Shown: positions 18,521 to 27,923, counted from the first letter of the stretch. The stretch: DNA of 64,000 nucleotides from Rikenellaceae bacterium (GCA_015060045.1 SUZH01000005.1:62001-126000), one strand, 5' to 3'. Numbers and translations: made by a program. Notes: generated by a model from the letters alone, not told the origin.

Positions 18521-19759
18521 ATGACTCCCCGCGCACATATCACTCTCGGTGAACTGCAACGCAAGGTCAAAGGGCTTCTGGACGAGCACTTTGCCCTGCC
18601 GGTGTGGGTCAGTGCCGAGATTTCGGATCTGAAGGTCAACTACTCGGGCCACTGCTACCTGGAGCTGATCGAGAAGGATCCCAAGCGCGACAACGGAGTC
18701 CCCACGGCCCAGGCACGCGCCGTCATTTGGCGTTCTTCGTACAGCCGCATCGCCGCCTATTTCGAGGCCGAGACGGGACAAAGACTTGCTCCGGGCATCC
18801 GTATCTTGGCACAGGTGGTGGTCAATTACCACGAGCTCTACGGCTTCTCGTTGCAGATCACCGAGATCGACTCCACCTACACGTTGGGCGACATGGAGCA
18901 GCAACGCCAACAGACCATCGAGCGGCTGAAAGCGGAGGGGGTCTGGGAGCTGAATCGTTCGCTGGAACTACCCCTGCCCGTGCAACGCATCGCGATCATC
19001 TCGAGCGCCAATGCGGCCGGTTACCAGGACTTTTGCAAGGAGTTGGCACGCTCCGACTACCGCTTTAAGACCACGCTCTTTGACGCCTTCATGCAGGGTG
19101 CCGCCGCCGAGGAGTCGATCATCGAGGCGCTTTGTTCGGTGGCCGAGCGGCAGGAGGAGTTCGACGTGGTGGTCATTGTGCGCGGTGGCGGATCGACAAG
19201 CGACCTGAATTGCTTCAACGCCTATCGCCTATCGAGCTACGTGGCCCAATTTCCGTTGCCCGTGCTGACGGGTATCGGCCACGACAAAGACCAATCGGTT
19301 GTCGATCTGGTTGCCCATACGCCGCTCAAAACCCCGACGGCTGTGGCCGGATGGCTCAACGAGCGGATGGCCTCGATCGAGGGGTGGTTAGAAGAGGCCG
19401 CCCGCCAACTACACGAGCTCACCATCGCCCGCATGCGCGAGGCGGAGTTGCGGCTCGAGCAACGGTTGAGCGAAGTGCGCCAACTCACTCTGGAGCGCAG
19501 TTTGCGCGCCAAACTCCATTTGGAGCAGTTGGAGCGCCTGCTACCCGAAAGGGTCGATCTCCTTATCCGACAGGAACAGCAACGGCTCACACAAGCCACT
19601 GAGGCGATCGAGAGCCGCTCACCGCAACGGATTCTGCAACTCGGCTTTGCCGTGCTCCGAGCCGAGGGGAGGGCGATTCGCTCGATCAACACACTGCAAC
19701 AACAAACCAGCCTACAGGTCGAACTGGCCGACGGCACTACCGAAATAACCTTAAAATGA
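18521..19759 (+). CDS. xseA: Exodeoxyribonuclease VII large subunit
   Basis: A 412-residue catalytic subunit of the ssDNA exonuclease. The N-terminal OB-fold (LPVWVSAEISDLKVNYSGHCYLEL) is followed by the nuclease core with VQRIAIISSANAAGYQDF, VVIVRGGGSTSDLNCFN and the TGIGHDKDQSVVDLVAHTP motif, then a coiled-coil rich in Leu/Glu/Arg that carries XseB protomers. It starts 12 bp after the previous gene. The xseB gene is not adjacent: an esterase gene intervenes, overlapping xseA by 4 bp. Confidence 0.95.
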   Translation: MTPRAHITLGELQRKVKGLLDEHFALPVWVSAEISDLKVNYSGHCYLELIEKDPKRDNGVPTAQARAVIWRSSYSRIAAYFEAETGQRLAPGIRILAQVVVNYHELYGFSLQITEIDSTYTLGDMEQQRQQTIERLKAEGVWELNRSLELPLPVQRIAIISSANAAGYQDFCKELARSDYRFKTTLFDAFMQGAAAEESIIEALCSVAERQEEFDVVVIVRGGGSTSDLNCFNAYRLSSYVAQFPLPVLTGIGHDKDQSVVDLVAHTPLKTPTAVAGWLNERMASIEGWLEEAARQLHELTIARMREAELRLEQRLSEVRQLTLERSLRAKLHLEQLERLLPERVDLLIRQEQQRLTQATEAIESRSPQRILQLGFAVLRAEGRAIRSINTLQQQTSLQVELADGTTEITLK

Positions 19760-20673
19760 TGAAATACTTAACCCTGTTGCTTGCACTCGTCACGCTGACC
19801 GTGCAGGCACAAGAGATGGAAAAGATCGACCTCTGGGAGGGAACCGTCATGCCCAACACGCGTGGCATCGAAGTTGTGGACAGCATCGCCAATCAGCGCG
19901 TCTACAAGGTGGGGCGTCCGGCGATCTACCGCGTCGCTCCGAAGGCCAAGAAAAACCGCGGCATCGCCATGGTAATCTGCCCGGGTGGCGGTTATCAGCG
20001 CTACGCCTGGGAGGTAGCTGGCTGGGACATTGCCCGCTGGCTGGCCAAAGAGGGCATCACAGGCTTCATTCTGACGGCTCGCCTGCCCAATTCGCCCGAT
20101 GCGGTGGATCCCTCGATCATCAGCACACAGGACCTGCAACGCGCCCTGCAGGTGATCCGCTCACGCGCCGAGGAGTGGGGCATCGACCCTGCGAAGATCG
20201 GCGTAGAGGGTTCATCGGCAGGTGGTCACCTGGCGGCCGCTTCGGGCGTCGAGACCGAGTTGCTCTATGAGGCTACGGATGAGGTAGCCAAGCTGCCTTT
20301 TATGCCGAATTTCATGGTGCTCGTTTCGCCCGTCATCTCGATGGATCTCAAGTACACGCACCGCGGTAGCCGTGAGATGATCTGCGGCAAAGAGCCGACC
20401 GAGGAGAAGGTTCGCCACCACTCCATCGACCGGCGCGTCACGCCGCAAACCCCGCCGACGATGCTCATTCATGCCGACAACGACCCGGCCGTATCGCCCT
20501 TGAATTCGATCTTGATGTATCAGGCTCTACGCGAGCAAGGGGTACCCGCTACGCTGCACATCTTCCCCGAGGGCGGCCACTCGATCTCGCTCGAGGCACA
20601 ACCGGCCGGCACGGAGCTCTGGAAGAACGCCGTAGAGCGTTGGATGGACCTGCTATACGGAATTAAGAATTAA
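19756..20673 (+). CDS. Exported alpha/beta-hydrolase (esterase paralogue)
   Basis: A 305-residue secreted hydrolase with a signal peptide (residues about 1-19). It has the same architecture as the 15955 product: LWEGTVMPNTRGIEV start of the mature chain, PGGGYQRYAW oxyanion region, GSSAGG with Ser154, HADNDP acid loop and PEGGHS His. Likely a BD-FAE-like carbohydrate esterase. The ATGATG start overlaps the xseA stop, and xseB follows after 17 bp, so it is translated within the xse transcript. Two paralogous esterases four genes apart suggest local duplication. Confidence 0.85.
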   Translation: MMKYLTLLLALVTLTVQAQEMEKIDLWEGTVMPNTRGIEVVDSIANQRVYKVGRPAIYRVAPKAKKNRGIAMVICPGGGYQRYAWEVAGWDIARWLAKEGITGFILTARLPNSPDAVDPSIISTQDLQRALQVIRSRAEEWGIDPAKIGVEGSSAGGHLAAASGVETELLYEATDEVAKLPFMPNFMVLVSPVISMDLKYTHRGSREMICGKEPTEEKVRHHSIDRRVTPQTPPTMLIHADNDPAVSPLNSILMYQALREQGVPATLHIFPEGGHSISLEAQPAGTELWKNAVERWMDLLYGIKN

Positions 20674-20686
20674 AAATTAAGAATTA
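20661..20686. repeat. AT-rich intergenic repeat (copy 2)
   Basis: AATTAAGAATTAAAAATTAA followed by GAATTAG at the end of the esterase gene, just before xseB. Same family of short AT-rich repeats as at 13104 and 54327. Confidence 0.45.
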
Positions 20687-20690
20687 GGGG

Positions 20691-20888
20691 ATGGCTAAAA
20701 AAACGACTGCTATCAAATATAGCGAAGCGATTCAGGAGATCGAACAAATCCTCGAAAAATTCCGCACCGAGCAGCTCGATGTGGATACCCTCACGGCGGA
20801 GGTAAAACGCGCCACGGAACTTATCACGGCCTGCAAAAGTCGCCTGAAGGAGGTCGAAGGAGAGGTCAATAAAATCCTGGAGGCGTAA
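20691..20888 (+). CDS. xseB: Exodeoxyribonuclease VII small subunit
   Basis: A 65-residue helical protein that binds the XseA coiled coil. The sequence IKYSEAIQEIEQILEKFR and LTAEVKRATELITACKSRL matches the XseB hairpin. Full length for the family. Its stop shares one base with the start of the following methyltransferase gene. Confidence 0.93.
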   Translation: MAKKTTAIKYSEAIQEIEQILEKFRTEQLDVDTLTAEVKRATELITACKSRLKEVEGEVNKILEA

Positions 20889-21658
20889 TGAAGGGGCTGA
20901 TTAAGTGGATCTTGAACCACCTACCGCGCACACTCCTACAACGCTTGGCAGGGTGGATGATGCCGCTCGTAGGATTGTGGTATCGGGGCAATCGTTACGA
21001 GTGCCCCTTGTGCGGTCGTCGCTACCGGAAACTGCTCCCCTACGGCTATGTCACCTCGCGCGAAAATGCCCTCTGCCCCCACTGTCTTTCGCTCGAAAGA
21101 CACCGCCTTTTGTGGCTCTATCTGGAGCGTGAAACGACCCTTTTCGAGTCGCTGCCGCGCCTATTGCACATCGCCCCCGAGGTCTGCCTGATGCGCCACC
21201 TGAAGCCCCATTACAAATCGTCACCCGAATGCTACCAAACGGCCGATCTGGAGTCTCCGTTGGCTGATCTACATTTTGATATTCAGCAGATTCCGCTCGC
21301 CGACGAGTCATTCGATGTTGTCATCTGCAACCACCTCATGGAGCATGTCGAGGATGACCTGCGGGCCATGCGCGAACTGCATCGCATCCTGAAACGAGGG
21401 GGATGGGGCGTACTACTCTCGCCCGTCGATCTACAGCGCGCGACGACCTTCGAGGATGATTCGATCACCGATCCCAAGGAGCGCACGCGCATCTTCGGGC
21501 AATACGACCACCGCCGCCTCTACGGCAACGACTTTGCCGATCGCCTGCGCGAGGCCGGATTCGAGGTCGAAGATCTGGATTATGCTGCCCGTCTCACCCC
21601 CGAGGAGCGCACCCGTTATGCCCTTCCCGAGGACCATATTTATGTTATACATAAATAA
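20888..21658 (+). CDS. Class I SAM-dependent methyltransferase with N-terminal zinc ribbon
   Basis: A 256-residue protein. An amphipathic/hydrophobic start (residues 1-33) precedes a CPLC...CPHC four-cysteine zinc ribbon (about 38-60). The methyltransferase core has degenerate motif I (LLHIAPEVCL), then HFDIQQIPLADESFDVVICN and HRILKRGGWGVLLSP, as in SAM methyltransferases of the Methyltransf_11 type. The substrate is unknown; similar proteins occur near glycan or envelope genes. It overlaps xseB by one base and is the last gene of the leuS run. Confidence 0.75.
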   Translation: MKGLIKWILNHLPRTLLQRLAGWMMPLVGLWYRGNRYECPLCGRRYRKLLPYGYVTSRENALCPHCLSLERHRLLWLYLERETTLFESLPRLLHIAPEVCLMRHLKPHYKSSPECYQTADLESPLADLHFDIQQIPLADESFDVVICNHLMEHVEDDLRAMRELHRILKRGGWGVLLSPVDLQRATTFEDDSITDPKERTRIFGQYDHRRLYGNDFADRLREAGFEVEDLDYAARLTPEERTRYALPEDHIYVIHK

Positions 21659-21706
21659 TTCGCCATATTTTCGCCCCTCATGGGGATAAAATCCATTCTC
21701 TTTTCC

Positions 21707-21714
21707 TATCTTTG
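21707..21714 (+). promoter_or_regulatory. -7 element upstream of the relA/spoT homologue
   Basis: TATCTTTG matches the TAnnTTTG consensus and lies 29 bp before the ATG. No clear -33 TTTG is found at the right spacing. A second similar sequence, AATCTTTG, follows at 21731. Confidence 0.55.
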
Positions 21715-21743
21715 CAAAATTAGTTGGGTTAATCTTTGCAAAG

Positions 21744-23954
21744 ATGACATTAGCACGTTACGACAAATTACGCCGCCAAGTGCGCGAATCCTTCTCGGAG
21801 CAGACCTCCGCGTTGGTGGACGAGGCGTTGGTATACGCTACCGAAAAGCTCGGTGACACGATGCGTTATGACGGTCGTCCGATGCTGGATCACGCAGTGC
21901 AAGTGGCACAAATCGTGATGCAGGAGGTAGGATTGGGTCGCAACTCCACGATCGCCTCAATCCTGCATGACGTCGTGCGCCTGGGCCACAAACAGCTCCC
22001 GGCCGAGGAGTTTCTCGCGCTGACGGAGGAGATCCGCGCCCGCTTTGGTGAGCAGGTGGTGGGTATCACGGTCGGGCTGGCCAACATCTCGGGTCTGAAG
22101 CTCAAGGTGGCCAAGGAGCAGGCCGAGAACTTCCGCGACCTGATCGTCAGCTACTCGGAGGATCCGCGCGTGATCCTCATCAAGCTGGCCGACCGCCTCG
22201 AGGTGATGCGCTCGCTCGATATCTTCCCGCCCGAGAAGCGCCGCAAAAAGAGCTGGGAGGCGATGAACCTCTACGCCCAGATTGCCCACAAACTGGGTCT
22301 TTACGCCATTAAGAGCGAGCTGGAGGATCTGGCGCTGAAATACCTCGAGCCGAAGGATTTTGAGCATATCACCCACAAGCTGGAGGAGAGCGCCGAGGAG
22401 CGCCGTGCCTTCATTGCCAAATTCCTCGTACCGATCGAAATGAAGCTGCGCACGCTGGGCATCAAATACCACATCAAGAGCCGTACCAAGTCGGTCTACT
22501 CAATCTGGAACAAGATGCGCAAGCAGCACGTCCCGTTCGAGGGCGTGTATGACATCTTCGCCCTCCGCATCATCATCGACTGCCCCGTAGAGCTCGAAAA
22601 GCCCCAATGTTGGACGGTCTATTCGGTCGTCACGGATTTCTACACCCCCAACCCGAAGCGCATGCGCGACTGGATCTCGATCCCGAAGTCGAACGGCTAC
22701 GAGTCGTTGCACACGACCGTCTCGGCCGAGGGACGCTGGGTCGAGGTGCAGATTCGCACCGAGCGTATGGACGAGGTAGCCGAGCGCGGTATCGCTGCCC
22801 ACTGGCGTTACAAGGGGGTACAGCAGGGTGGTGAGACGAGCGAGCAGTGGCTGAGCCGTCTGCGCGCCGCCATGGAGGAGACCACCCACTCGCTGGCCCA
22901 GCGTTTCGACGCCAAACCCGCCTCGGGTGAGATCTTCGTCTTTACACCCAACGGCGACCTACGCAAGTTGCCCGAGGGGGCCTGTGTACTCGATTTTGCC
23001 TTCGACATCCACTCCAACTTAGGCGCCATCTGCTCGGGCGGTAAGGTCAATAACCGCTCGGTGCCGATCCGCGAGGTGTTGCACAACGGCGACATCGTGG
23101 AGATTCTCACGCAGAAGAACCAGACCCCGAAATCGGATTGGCTCTCGTTTGTCGTTACGTCGAAGGCGAAAAACAAGATCAAAGCCTTCATGCGCGAGGA
23201 GCAGGCCAAACACACCCGCATGGGTCGCGAAGAATTGGAGCGCAAGCTGAAGAATTGGAAGATGGCTCTTTCGGTCGATGAGGCGGTAAACTACCTCTCG
23301 AAGCACTACAAGTTGCGCCTCGGCACGGAGGTTTACGCCCTGATTGCCACCGGCAAGCTCGATTTCCAAACTATCAAGGAGATCCTGACTCGCCATCTCT
23401 CGGGCGAAGCGGAAGAGGAGCGTCGTGCAGCTGCGGCCGAGCAGGAGCGTCAGAAACACGCCCTGGCCGCCGAGAAGGCCGAGAAGCGCGAAAGTCACTC
23501 GTCGGATGCCCTGATTATCGACGACGACATCTCGAAGATTCAGTACAAGCTGGCCAAGTGCTGCAACCCGATCAAGGGCGATGAGGTCTTCGGCTTCATC
23601 ACCATCAACTCGGGCATCACGATCCACCGCAACGACTGCCCCAATGCCAAGCGCATGAAGGAGAACTACCCCTACCGCGTCATCGAGGCGCGTTGGCGTC
23701 AGCATACCGAGGGCGCCTTCCGCGTGACGATCCGCGTCGTAGCAGCCGATACAACCGGCATGGCCAACCACATCACGGAGGTCATCAGTCGCGAGTTGAA
23801 GCTCAACATCCGCTCGATGTCCTTCGAGTTGGGCAAGGGCGGTGTGGTGTCGGGTACGATTGCCGTCGAGGTGCCGAGTGCCACGGCAGCCGACGCACTG
23901 ATCCACAACATTTTGAAAATTAAAGGTGTTCAACGCGCTTTCCGCTTGAATTAA
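21744..23954 (+). CDS. Long RelA/SpoT homologue: (p)ppGpp synthetase with degenerate hydrolase site
   Basis: A 736-residue RSH protein of the stringent response. Domains: HD hydrolase (about 25-200), synthetase (about 240-360), TGS (about 395-460), helical linker, zinc-finger-like CCNPIKGDEV (about 610) and C-terminal ACT. Metal ligands His50, His75, Asp76 and Asp150 are kept, but the catalytic Glu-Asp of HDxxED is Arg79-Leu80 (HDVVRL) and RLHNMRT is RLEVMRS. The synthetase keeps KSNGYESLHTTV and an RMRD motif (306-309) of the RxKD type found in bifunctional enzymes. It is thus probably a synthetase with weak or no hydrolysis; a second RSH elsewhere would be expected. Confidence 0.92.
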   Translation: MTLARYDKLRRQVRESFSEQTSALVDEALVYATEKLGDTMRYDGRPMLDHAVQVAQIVMQEVGLGRNSTIASILHDVVRLGHKQLPAEEFLALTEEIRARFGEQVVGITVGLANISGLKLKVAKEQAENFRDLIVSYSEDPRVILIKLADRLEVMRSLDIFPPEKRRKKSWEAMNLYAQIAHKLGLYAIKSELEDLALKYLEPKDFEHITHKLEESAEERRAFIAKFLVPIEMKLRTLGIKYHIKSRTKSVYSIWNKMRKQHVPFEGVYDIFALRIIIDCPVELEKPQCWTVYSVVTDFYTPNPKRMRDWISIPKSNGYESLHTTVSAEGRWVEVQIRTERMDEVAERGIAAHWRYKGVQQGGETSEQWLSRLRAAMEETTHSLAQRFDAKPASGEIFVFTPNGDLRKLPEGACVLDFAFDIHSNLGAICSGGKVNNRSVPIREVLHNGDIVEILTQKNQTPKSDWLSFVVTSKAKNKIKAFMREEQAKHTRMGREELERKLKNWKMALSVDEAVNYLSKHYKLRLGTEVYALIATGKLDFQTIKEILTRHLSGEAEEERRAAAAEQERQKHALAAEKAEKRESHSSDALIIDDDISKIQYKLAKCCNPIKGDEVFGFITINSGITIHRNDCPNAKRMKENYPYRVIEARWRQHTEGAFRVTIRVVAADTTGMANHITEVISRELKLNIRSMSFELGKGGVVSGTIAVEVPSATAADALIHNILKIKGVQRAFRLN

Positions 23955-24006
23955 CACCATAACCAGATAGTTTAACAAAACGAATTACTATTCGATCCAA
24001 ACAACA

Positions 24007-24624
24007 ATGAGTAACAAAGCAATCAGCGTCGTTTTTGCCGAGGAGCAGCACGCGCAGTATGCCGAGCGCATCTGCCAGCTGATCTATGAGTCGGCTCTGC
24101 AGCGTGGCACGGGTATCGCGAAGCGTTCACCCGAGTATATCGCAGCCAAGATCAAGGGCGGCAAGGCCGTCGTGGCGCTGGAGGGAGAAAAGCTGGTCGG
24201 ATTCAGCTACATCGAGTGTTGGGAGCATGGTGATTTTGTCGCCACCTCCGGTCTGATCGTGGATCCCGAGTACCGTCACATGGGACTCGCGGAGCGCATC
24301 AAACGACGAACCTTCGAGCTGGCCCGACGACGATTCCCGTATGCCAAGTTATTCTCCATCACCACCTCGTTGCCGGTCATGAAACTCAATTCAAGAATGG
24401 GTTATAAGCCGGTAACCTTCTCCGAACTGACGGAGGACAACGAGTTCTGGAAGGGTTGCGAGGGGTGTCGCAACTACGACATTCTGCAGCGCAACGAGCG
24501 CCGCATGTGCCTCTGCACGGGTATGTTGTACGACCCGGCCAAGGAGGAGGAGAAGCATTGGCGGCTGAAGCCCTACCTGGTCTACCTCAGCAATGCATTT
24601 AAGAAGTTTTTCCATTTGAAATAA
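24007..24624 (+). CDS. GNAT N-acyltransferase heading the arginine operon (candidate glutamate N-acyltransferase)
   Basis: A 205-residue GNAT-fold acyltransferase. The acyl-CoA-binding segment is SGLIVDPEYRHMGLAERIKR (R-x-x-G-x-A/G pattern) at about 80-100. A C-terminal CEGCRNYDILQRNERRMCLC segment holds four cysteines and may bind metal. Its position 18 bp before argG at the head of an operon that otherwise lacks an N-acetyl- or N-succinylglutamate synthase suggests that it supplies the first step, using succinyl-CoA or acetyl-CoA. That role is inferred from context; no argJ or classical argA is seen in the window. Confidence 0.75.
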   Translation: MSNKAISVVFAEEQHAQYAERICQLIYESALQRGTGIAKRSPEYIAAKIKGGKAVVALEGEKLVGFSYIECWEHGDFVATSGLIVDPEYRHMGLAERIKRRTFELARRRFPYAKLFSITTSLPVMKLNSRMGYKPVTFSELTEDNEFWKGCEGCRNYDILQRNERRMCLCTGMLYDPAKEEEKHWRLKPYLVYLSNAFKKFFHLK

Positions 24625-24642
24625 TAAAAAAGAGATACACAC

Positions 24643-25839
24643 ATGAAAAAGAAAGTAGTTCTCGCCTTTAGCGGCGGTTTGGATACCTCGTTCTGCGTCA
24701 AGTACCTGAGCGAGGAGCAGGGTTACGATGTCTACACGGCTATCGCCAACACGGGTGGTTTCTCGTCTCAGGAGCTGAAGAACATCGAAAAGCGCGCCAT
24801 CGAGCTGGGTGCCGTGGAGCACGCGACGCTCAACATCGAGCAGGAGTATTACGAGAAGTCGATCCGTTACATGGTCTATGGCAACATCCTGCGTAACGGC
24901 ACCTACCCCATCTCGGTCAGCTCGGAGCGTATCTTCCAGGCTATCGCCATCATCGAGTACGCAAAGTCGATCGGTGCCGATGCCGTAGCTCACGGCTCAA
25001 CGGGTGCCGGTAACGACCAGGTGCGTTTCGATCTGACGTTCCAGATCCTCGCCCCCGAGATCGAGATCATCACCCCGACGCGTGACATGACCCTCACGCG
25101 CGAGTACGAGATCAACTACCTCAAGGAGCACGGCTTTGAGGCCGACTTCCGCAAGATGGAGTACTCGATCAACAAGGGCCTTTGGGGCACCTCGATCGGT
25201 GGCAAGGAGACCCTCAAGTCGGAGCTTACGCTCCCCGAAGAGGCCTACCCGAGCCAGGTTGTAAAGCACGAGGAGGAGACCCTGAAGCTCGGCTTCACGG
25301 AGGGTCGCCTGACGGCCATCAACGGCGTGGAGTACACCGACCCCGTGGAGGCGATCCGCAAGGTGGAGGAGATCGGTTCGGCCTACGGCATCGGCCGCGA
25401 TATGCACATCGGTGACACGATCATCGGCATCAAGGGCCGTGTAGGCTTCGAGGCTGCCGCCCCGATCCTGATCATCGCCGCCCACAAGATGCTCGAGAAG
25501 CACACGCTGACGAAGTGGCAGCTCTATTGGAAGGAGCAGGTTGCTACGTGGTACGGCATGTTCCTGCACGAAGCGCAGTATCTGGAGCCCGTGATGCGCG
25601 ACATCGAGGCGATGCTCGAGAGCTCGCAGCGCAACGTAACGGGTACGGTGGAGCTGACGCTCCGTCCGCTGGGTTACACGCTCGTCGGTGTCGATTCGAC
25701 GTTTGACCTGATGAAGACCGACTTCGGCGAGTATGGCGAGGTGAACAAGGCTTGGACGGCTGACGACGTAAAGGGCTTCACGAAGATCCTCGGCAACCAG
25801 ATCAAGATCTTCTACAACGTACAAAAGCGCAACAAGTAA
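24643..25839 (+). CDS. argG: Argininosuccinate synthase
   Basis: A 398-residue enzyme joining citrulline and aspartate at the cost of ATP. The PP-loop AFSGGLDTSFC is at residues 8-18, and STGAGNDQVRFDL forms part of the citrulline/aspartate site. Full length. Its ending shares one base with the argC start (TAATG), so translation is coupled. Confidence 0.97.
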   Translation: MKKKVVLAFSGGLDTSFCVKYLSEEQGYDVYTAIANTGGFSSQELKNIEKRAIELGAVEHATLNIEQEYYEKSIRYMVYGNILRNGTYPISVSSERIFQAIAIIEYAKSIGADAVAHGSTGAGNDQVRFDLTFQILAPEIEIITPTRDMTLTREYEINYLKEHGFEADFRKMEYSINKGLWGTSIGGKETLKSELTLPEEAYPSQVVKHEEETLKLGFTEGRLTAINGVEYTDPVEAIRKVEEIGSAYGIGRDMHIGDTIIGIKGRVGFEAAAPILIIAAHKMLEKHTLTKWQLYWKEQVATWYGMFLHEAQYLEPVMRDIEAMLESSQRNVTGTVELTLRPLGYTLVGVDSTFDLMKTDFGEYGEVNKAWTADDVKGFTKILGNQIKIFYNVQKRNK

Positions 25840-26801
25840 TGATCCGCGTAGGCATCATCGGAGGGGCGGGTTATACGGCCGGTGAGCTGATCCGCCTCCT
25901 CTTGAATCATCCCGAAGCGGAGCTACAGTGGGTGCACAGCACCTCGAATGCCGGTAACCCCTTGACGGCCGTACATGGCGGCCTGGAGGGGGAGACCGAG
26001 CTACGATTCGCCTCGGAATATGATTTGAAAAGCGTGGATGTCGTCTTCCTCTGCTCGGCCCACGGCCAAAGCTCGGTCTGGATGGCCGAGAACGAGCTGC
26101 CCGAGGGGGTGAAGGTGATCGACCTGGCGCAGGACTTCCGCGACGAGCACGACGGCTTTGTCTATGGCCTCGCGGAGTGGCAGCGCGACAAGGTGCATGC
26201 GGCTACACGCATCGCCAACCCGGGTTGCTTCGCCACGGCGATTCAGCTCTCGCTCCTGCCCTTGGCAGCAGCCGGTCTGTTGGAGGATGAGGTGCACATC
26301 ACGGCCGTGACGGGTTCGACGGGTGCGGGTGTAAAGCCCTCCTCGACGACCCACTTCAGCTGGCGTACCTCGAACCTCTCGGTCTACAAGAGCTTTACGC
26401 ATCAGCATCTGAACGAGATCGGGCGCAACCTCCGATTGTTGCAACCCTCGTTCGACAAGGAGCTGAATTTCGTGCCGATGCGTGGCGACTTTACGCGCGG
26501 TATCTTTGCTTCGGTCTACACCTCCTGTCCGCTCTCGGAGGAGGAGGCCGTAAAACTCTATGCCGACTACTATGCCAAGGCCGAATTTACCCACTACACG
26601 GAACGTGCCATCGATCTTAAGCAGGTCGTAAACACAAACAAGGCGCTCGTGCATGTGGCTAAATATGGCTCAAAACTGCACATCACGACCGCCATCGACA
26701 ACCTCCTGAAGGGGGCATCGGGGCAGGCCGTGGAGAATATGAACCGCATCTTCGGACTCGACCCCACGACGGGTCTGAAGCTCAAAGCAAGTGCTTTCTA
26801 A
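25839..26801 (+). CDS. argC: N-acyl-gamma-glutamyl-phosphate reductase
   Basis: A 320-residue NADPH-dependent reductase making the N-acylglutamate semialdehyde. The Rossmann motif GGAGYTAGELIRLL is at 8-21, and the catalytic cysteine is Cys130 in NPGCFATAIQLSLLPL. In Bacteroidota using the succinyl route, the acyl group is succinyl. One-base overlaps with argG and argD place it firmly in the operon. Confidence 0.96.
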   Translation: MIRVGIIGGAGYTAGELIRLLLNHPEAELQWVHSTSNAGNPLTAVHGGLEGETELRFASEYDLKSVDVVFLCSAHGQSSVWMAENELPEGVKVIDLAQDFRDEHDGFVYGLAEWQRDKVHAATRIANPGCFATAIQLSLLPLAAAGLLEDEVHITAVTGSTGAGVKPSSTTHFSWRTSNLSVYKSFTHQHLNEIGRNLRLLQPSFDKELNFVPMRGDFTRGIFASVYTSCPLSEEEAVKLYADYYAKAEFTHYTERAIDLKQVVNTNKALVHVAKYGSKLHITTAIDNLLKGASGQAVENMNRIFGLDPTTGLKLKASAF

Positions 26802-27922
26802 TGGAACTTTTTAATGTCTATTCACTCTACCCCGTAGAGCCGGTGCGTGGTCTTGGTTCGCATGTCTACGACCGCGAGGGGCGCGAATACCTCGACCTGT
26901 ATGGCGGTCATGCCGTCATCTCGATCGGACACGCCCATCCGCACTATGTTAAGCTGCTGAGCGAGCAGGTGGCCCGTTTGGGCTTCTACTCCAACTCGGT
27001 CGAGAACTCGCTCCAGCAGCAGTTGGCCGACCGTCTGGGGGCTGTTTCGGGGTATGACGATTACCGCCTCTTCCTCTGCAACTCGGGTGCCGAGGCGAAC
27101 GAGAATGCGCTGAAGCTGGCCTCGTTTGCGACCGATCGTGCGAAGGTGTTGTGCTTTAAGAAGGCCTTTCACGGCCGCACCTCGGGTGCTGTAGCCGCTA
27201 CGGACAACCCGAAGATCAACGCCCCCTTCAACCGCACCGACAAGGTGGAGTTTGTCCCCCTGAACGACATCGAGGCGGTGAAGGAGAAGCTCTCGACGCG
27301 CGAATACGCCGCCGTCCTGATCGAGGGTATTCAAGGTGTAGCGGGCATTCACTGCCCCGAGGATGCCTTCCTCCGCTCGCTGCGCGAAGCATGTACCGAG
27401 ACGGGCACGATGCTCATCCTGGATGAGATTCAGTCGGGCTATGGCCGTTCGGGAAAATTCTTTGCCCACCAATACAGCGGGATTCGTCCCGACCTCGTGA
27501 CGATGGCTAAAGGCATGGGTAACGGCTTCCCGATTGGTGGTGTGCTGATTGCGCCCCACTTTGAGGCGTGGCCGGGCATGCTCGGCACGACCTTCGGAGG
27601 CAACCACTTGGCTTGCGCCGCAGCGATTGCCGTGCTGGATGTGATCCGCGACGAGAAGCTCGTGGAGAATGCCGCCGAGGTGGGTGCCTACCTGATCGAG
27701 GAGCTGAAGAAGATCCCGCAGCTCAAGGAGGTGCGTGGTCGCGGTCTGATGATCGGCATCGAGATCGAGGGTTCGGCCTCGGAACTTCGCAAACGCCTCT
27801 TGTTCGAAAAGGGCATCTTCACGGGCGGCGCGGGTGTTTCGACCGTTCGCCTGCTGCCTGCGCTGGGGCTTACGAAGGCCCAGGCCGATGAGTTTTTAAC
27901 CGCATTCAAATCGCTATTGTAG
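26801..27922 (+). CDS. argD: N-acylornithine aminotransferase
   Basis: A 373-residue class III PLP aminotransferase converting N-acylglutamate semialdehyde to N-acylornithine. PLP-binding Lys237 is in TMAKGMGNGFPIGG; NSGAEANENALK and ILDEIQSGYGRSGK complete the active site. The start overlaps the argC stop by one base; the carbamoyltransferase gene follows after one base. Confidence 0.95.
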   Translation: MELFNVYSLYPVEPVRGLGSHVYDREGREYLDLYGGHAVISIGHAHPHYVKLLSEQVARLGFYSNSVENSLQQQLADRLGAVSGYDDYRLFLCNSGAEANENALKLASFATDRAKVLCFKKAFHGRTSGAVAATDNPKINAPFNRTDKVEFVPLNDIEAVKEKLSTREYAAVLIEGIQGVAGIHCPEDAFLRSLREACTETGTMLILDEIQSGYGRSGKFFAHQYSGIRPDLVTMAKGMGNGFPIGGVLIAPHFEAWPGMLGTTFGGNHLACAAAIAVLDVIRDEKLVENAAEVGAYLIEELKKIPQLKEVRGRGLMIGIEIEGSASELRKRLLFEKGIFTGGAGVSTVRLLPALGLTKAQADEFLTAFKSLL

Positions 27923-27923
27923 G

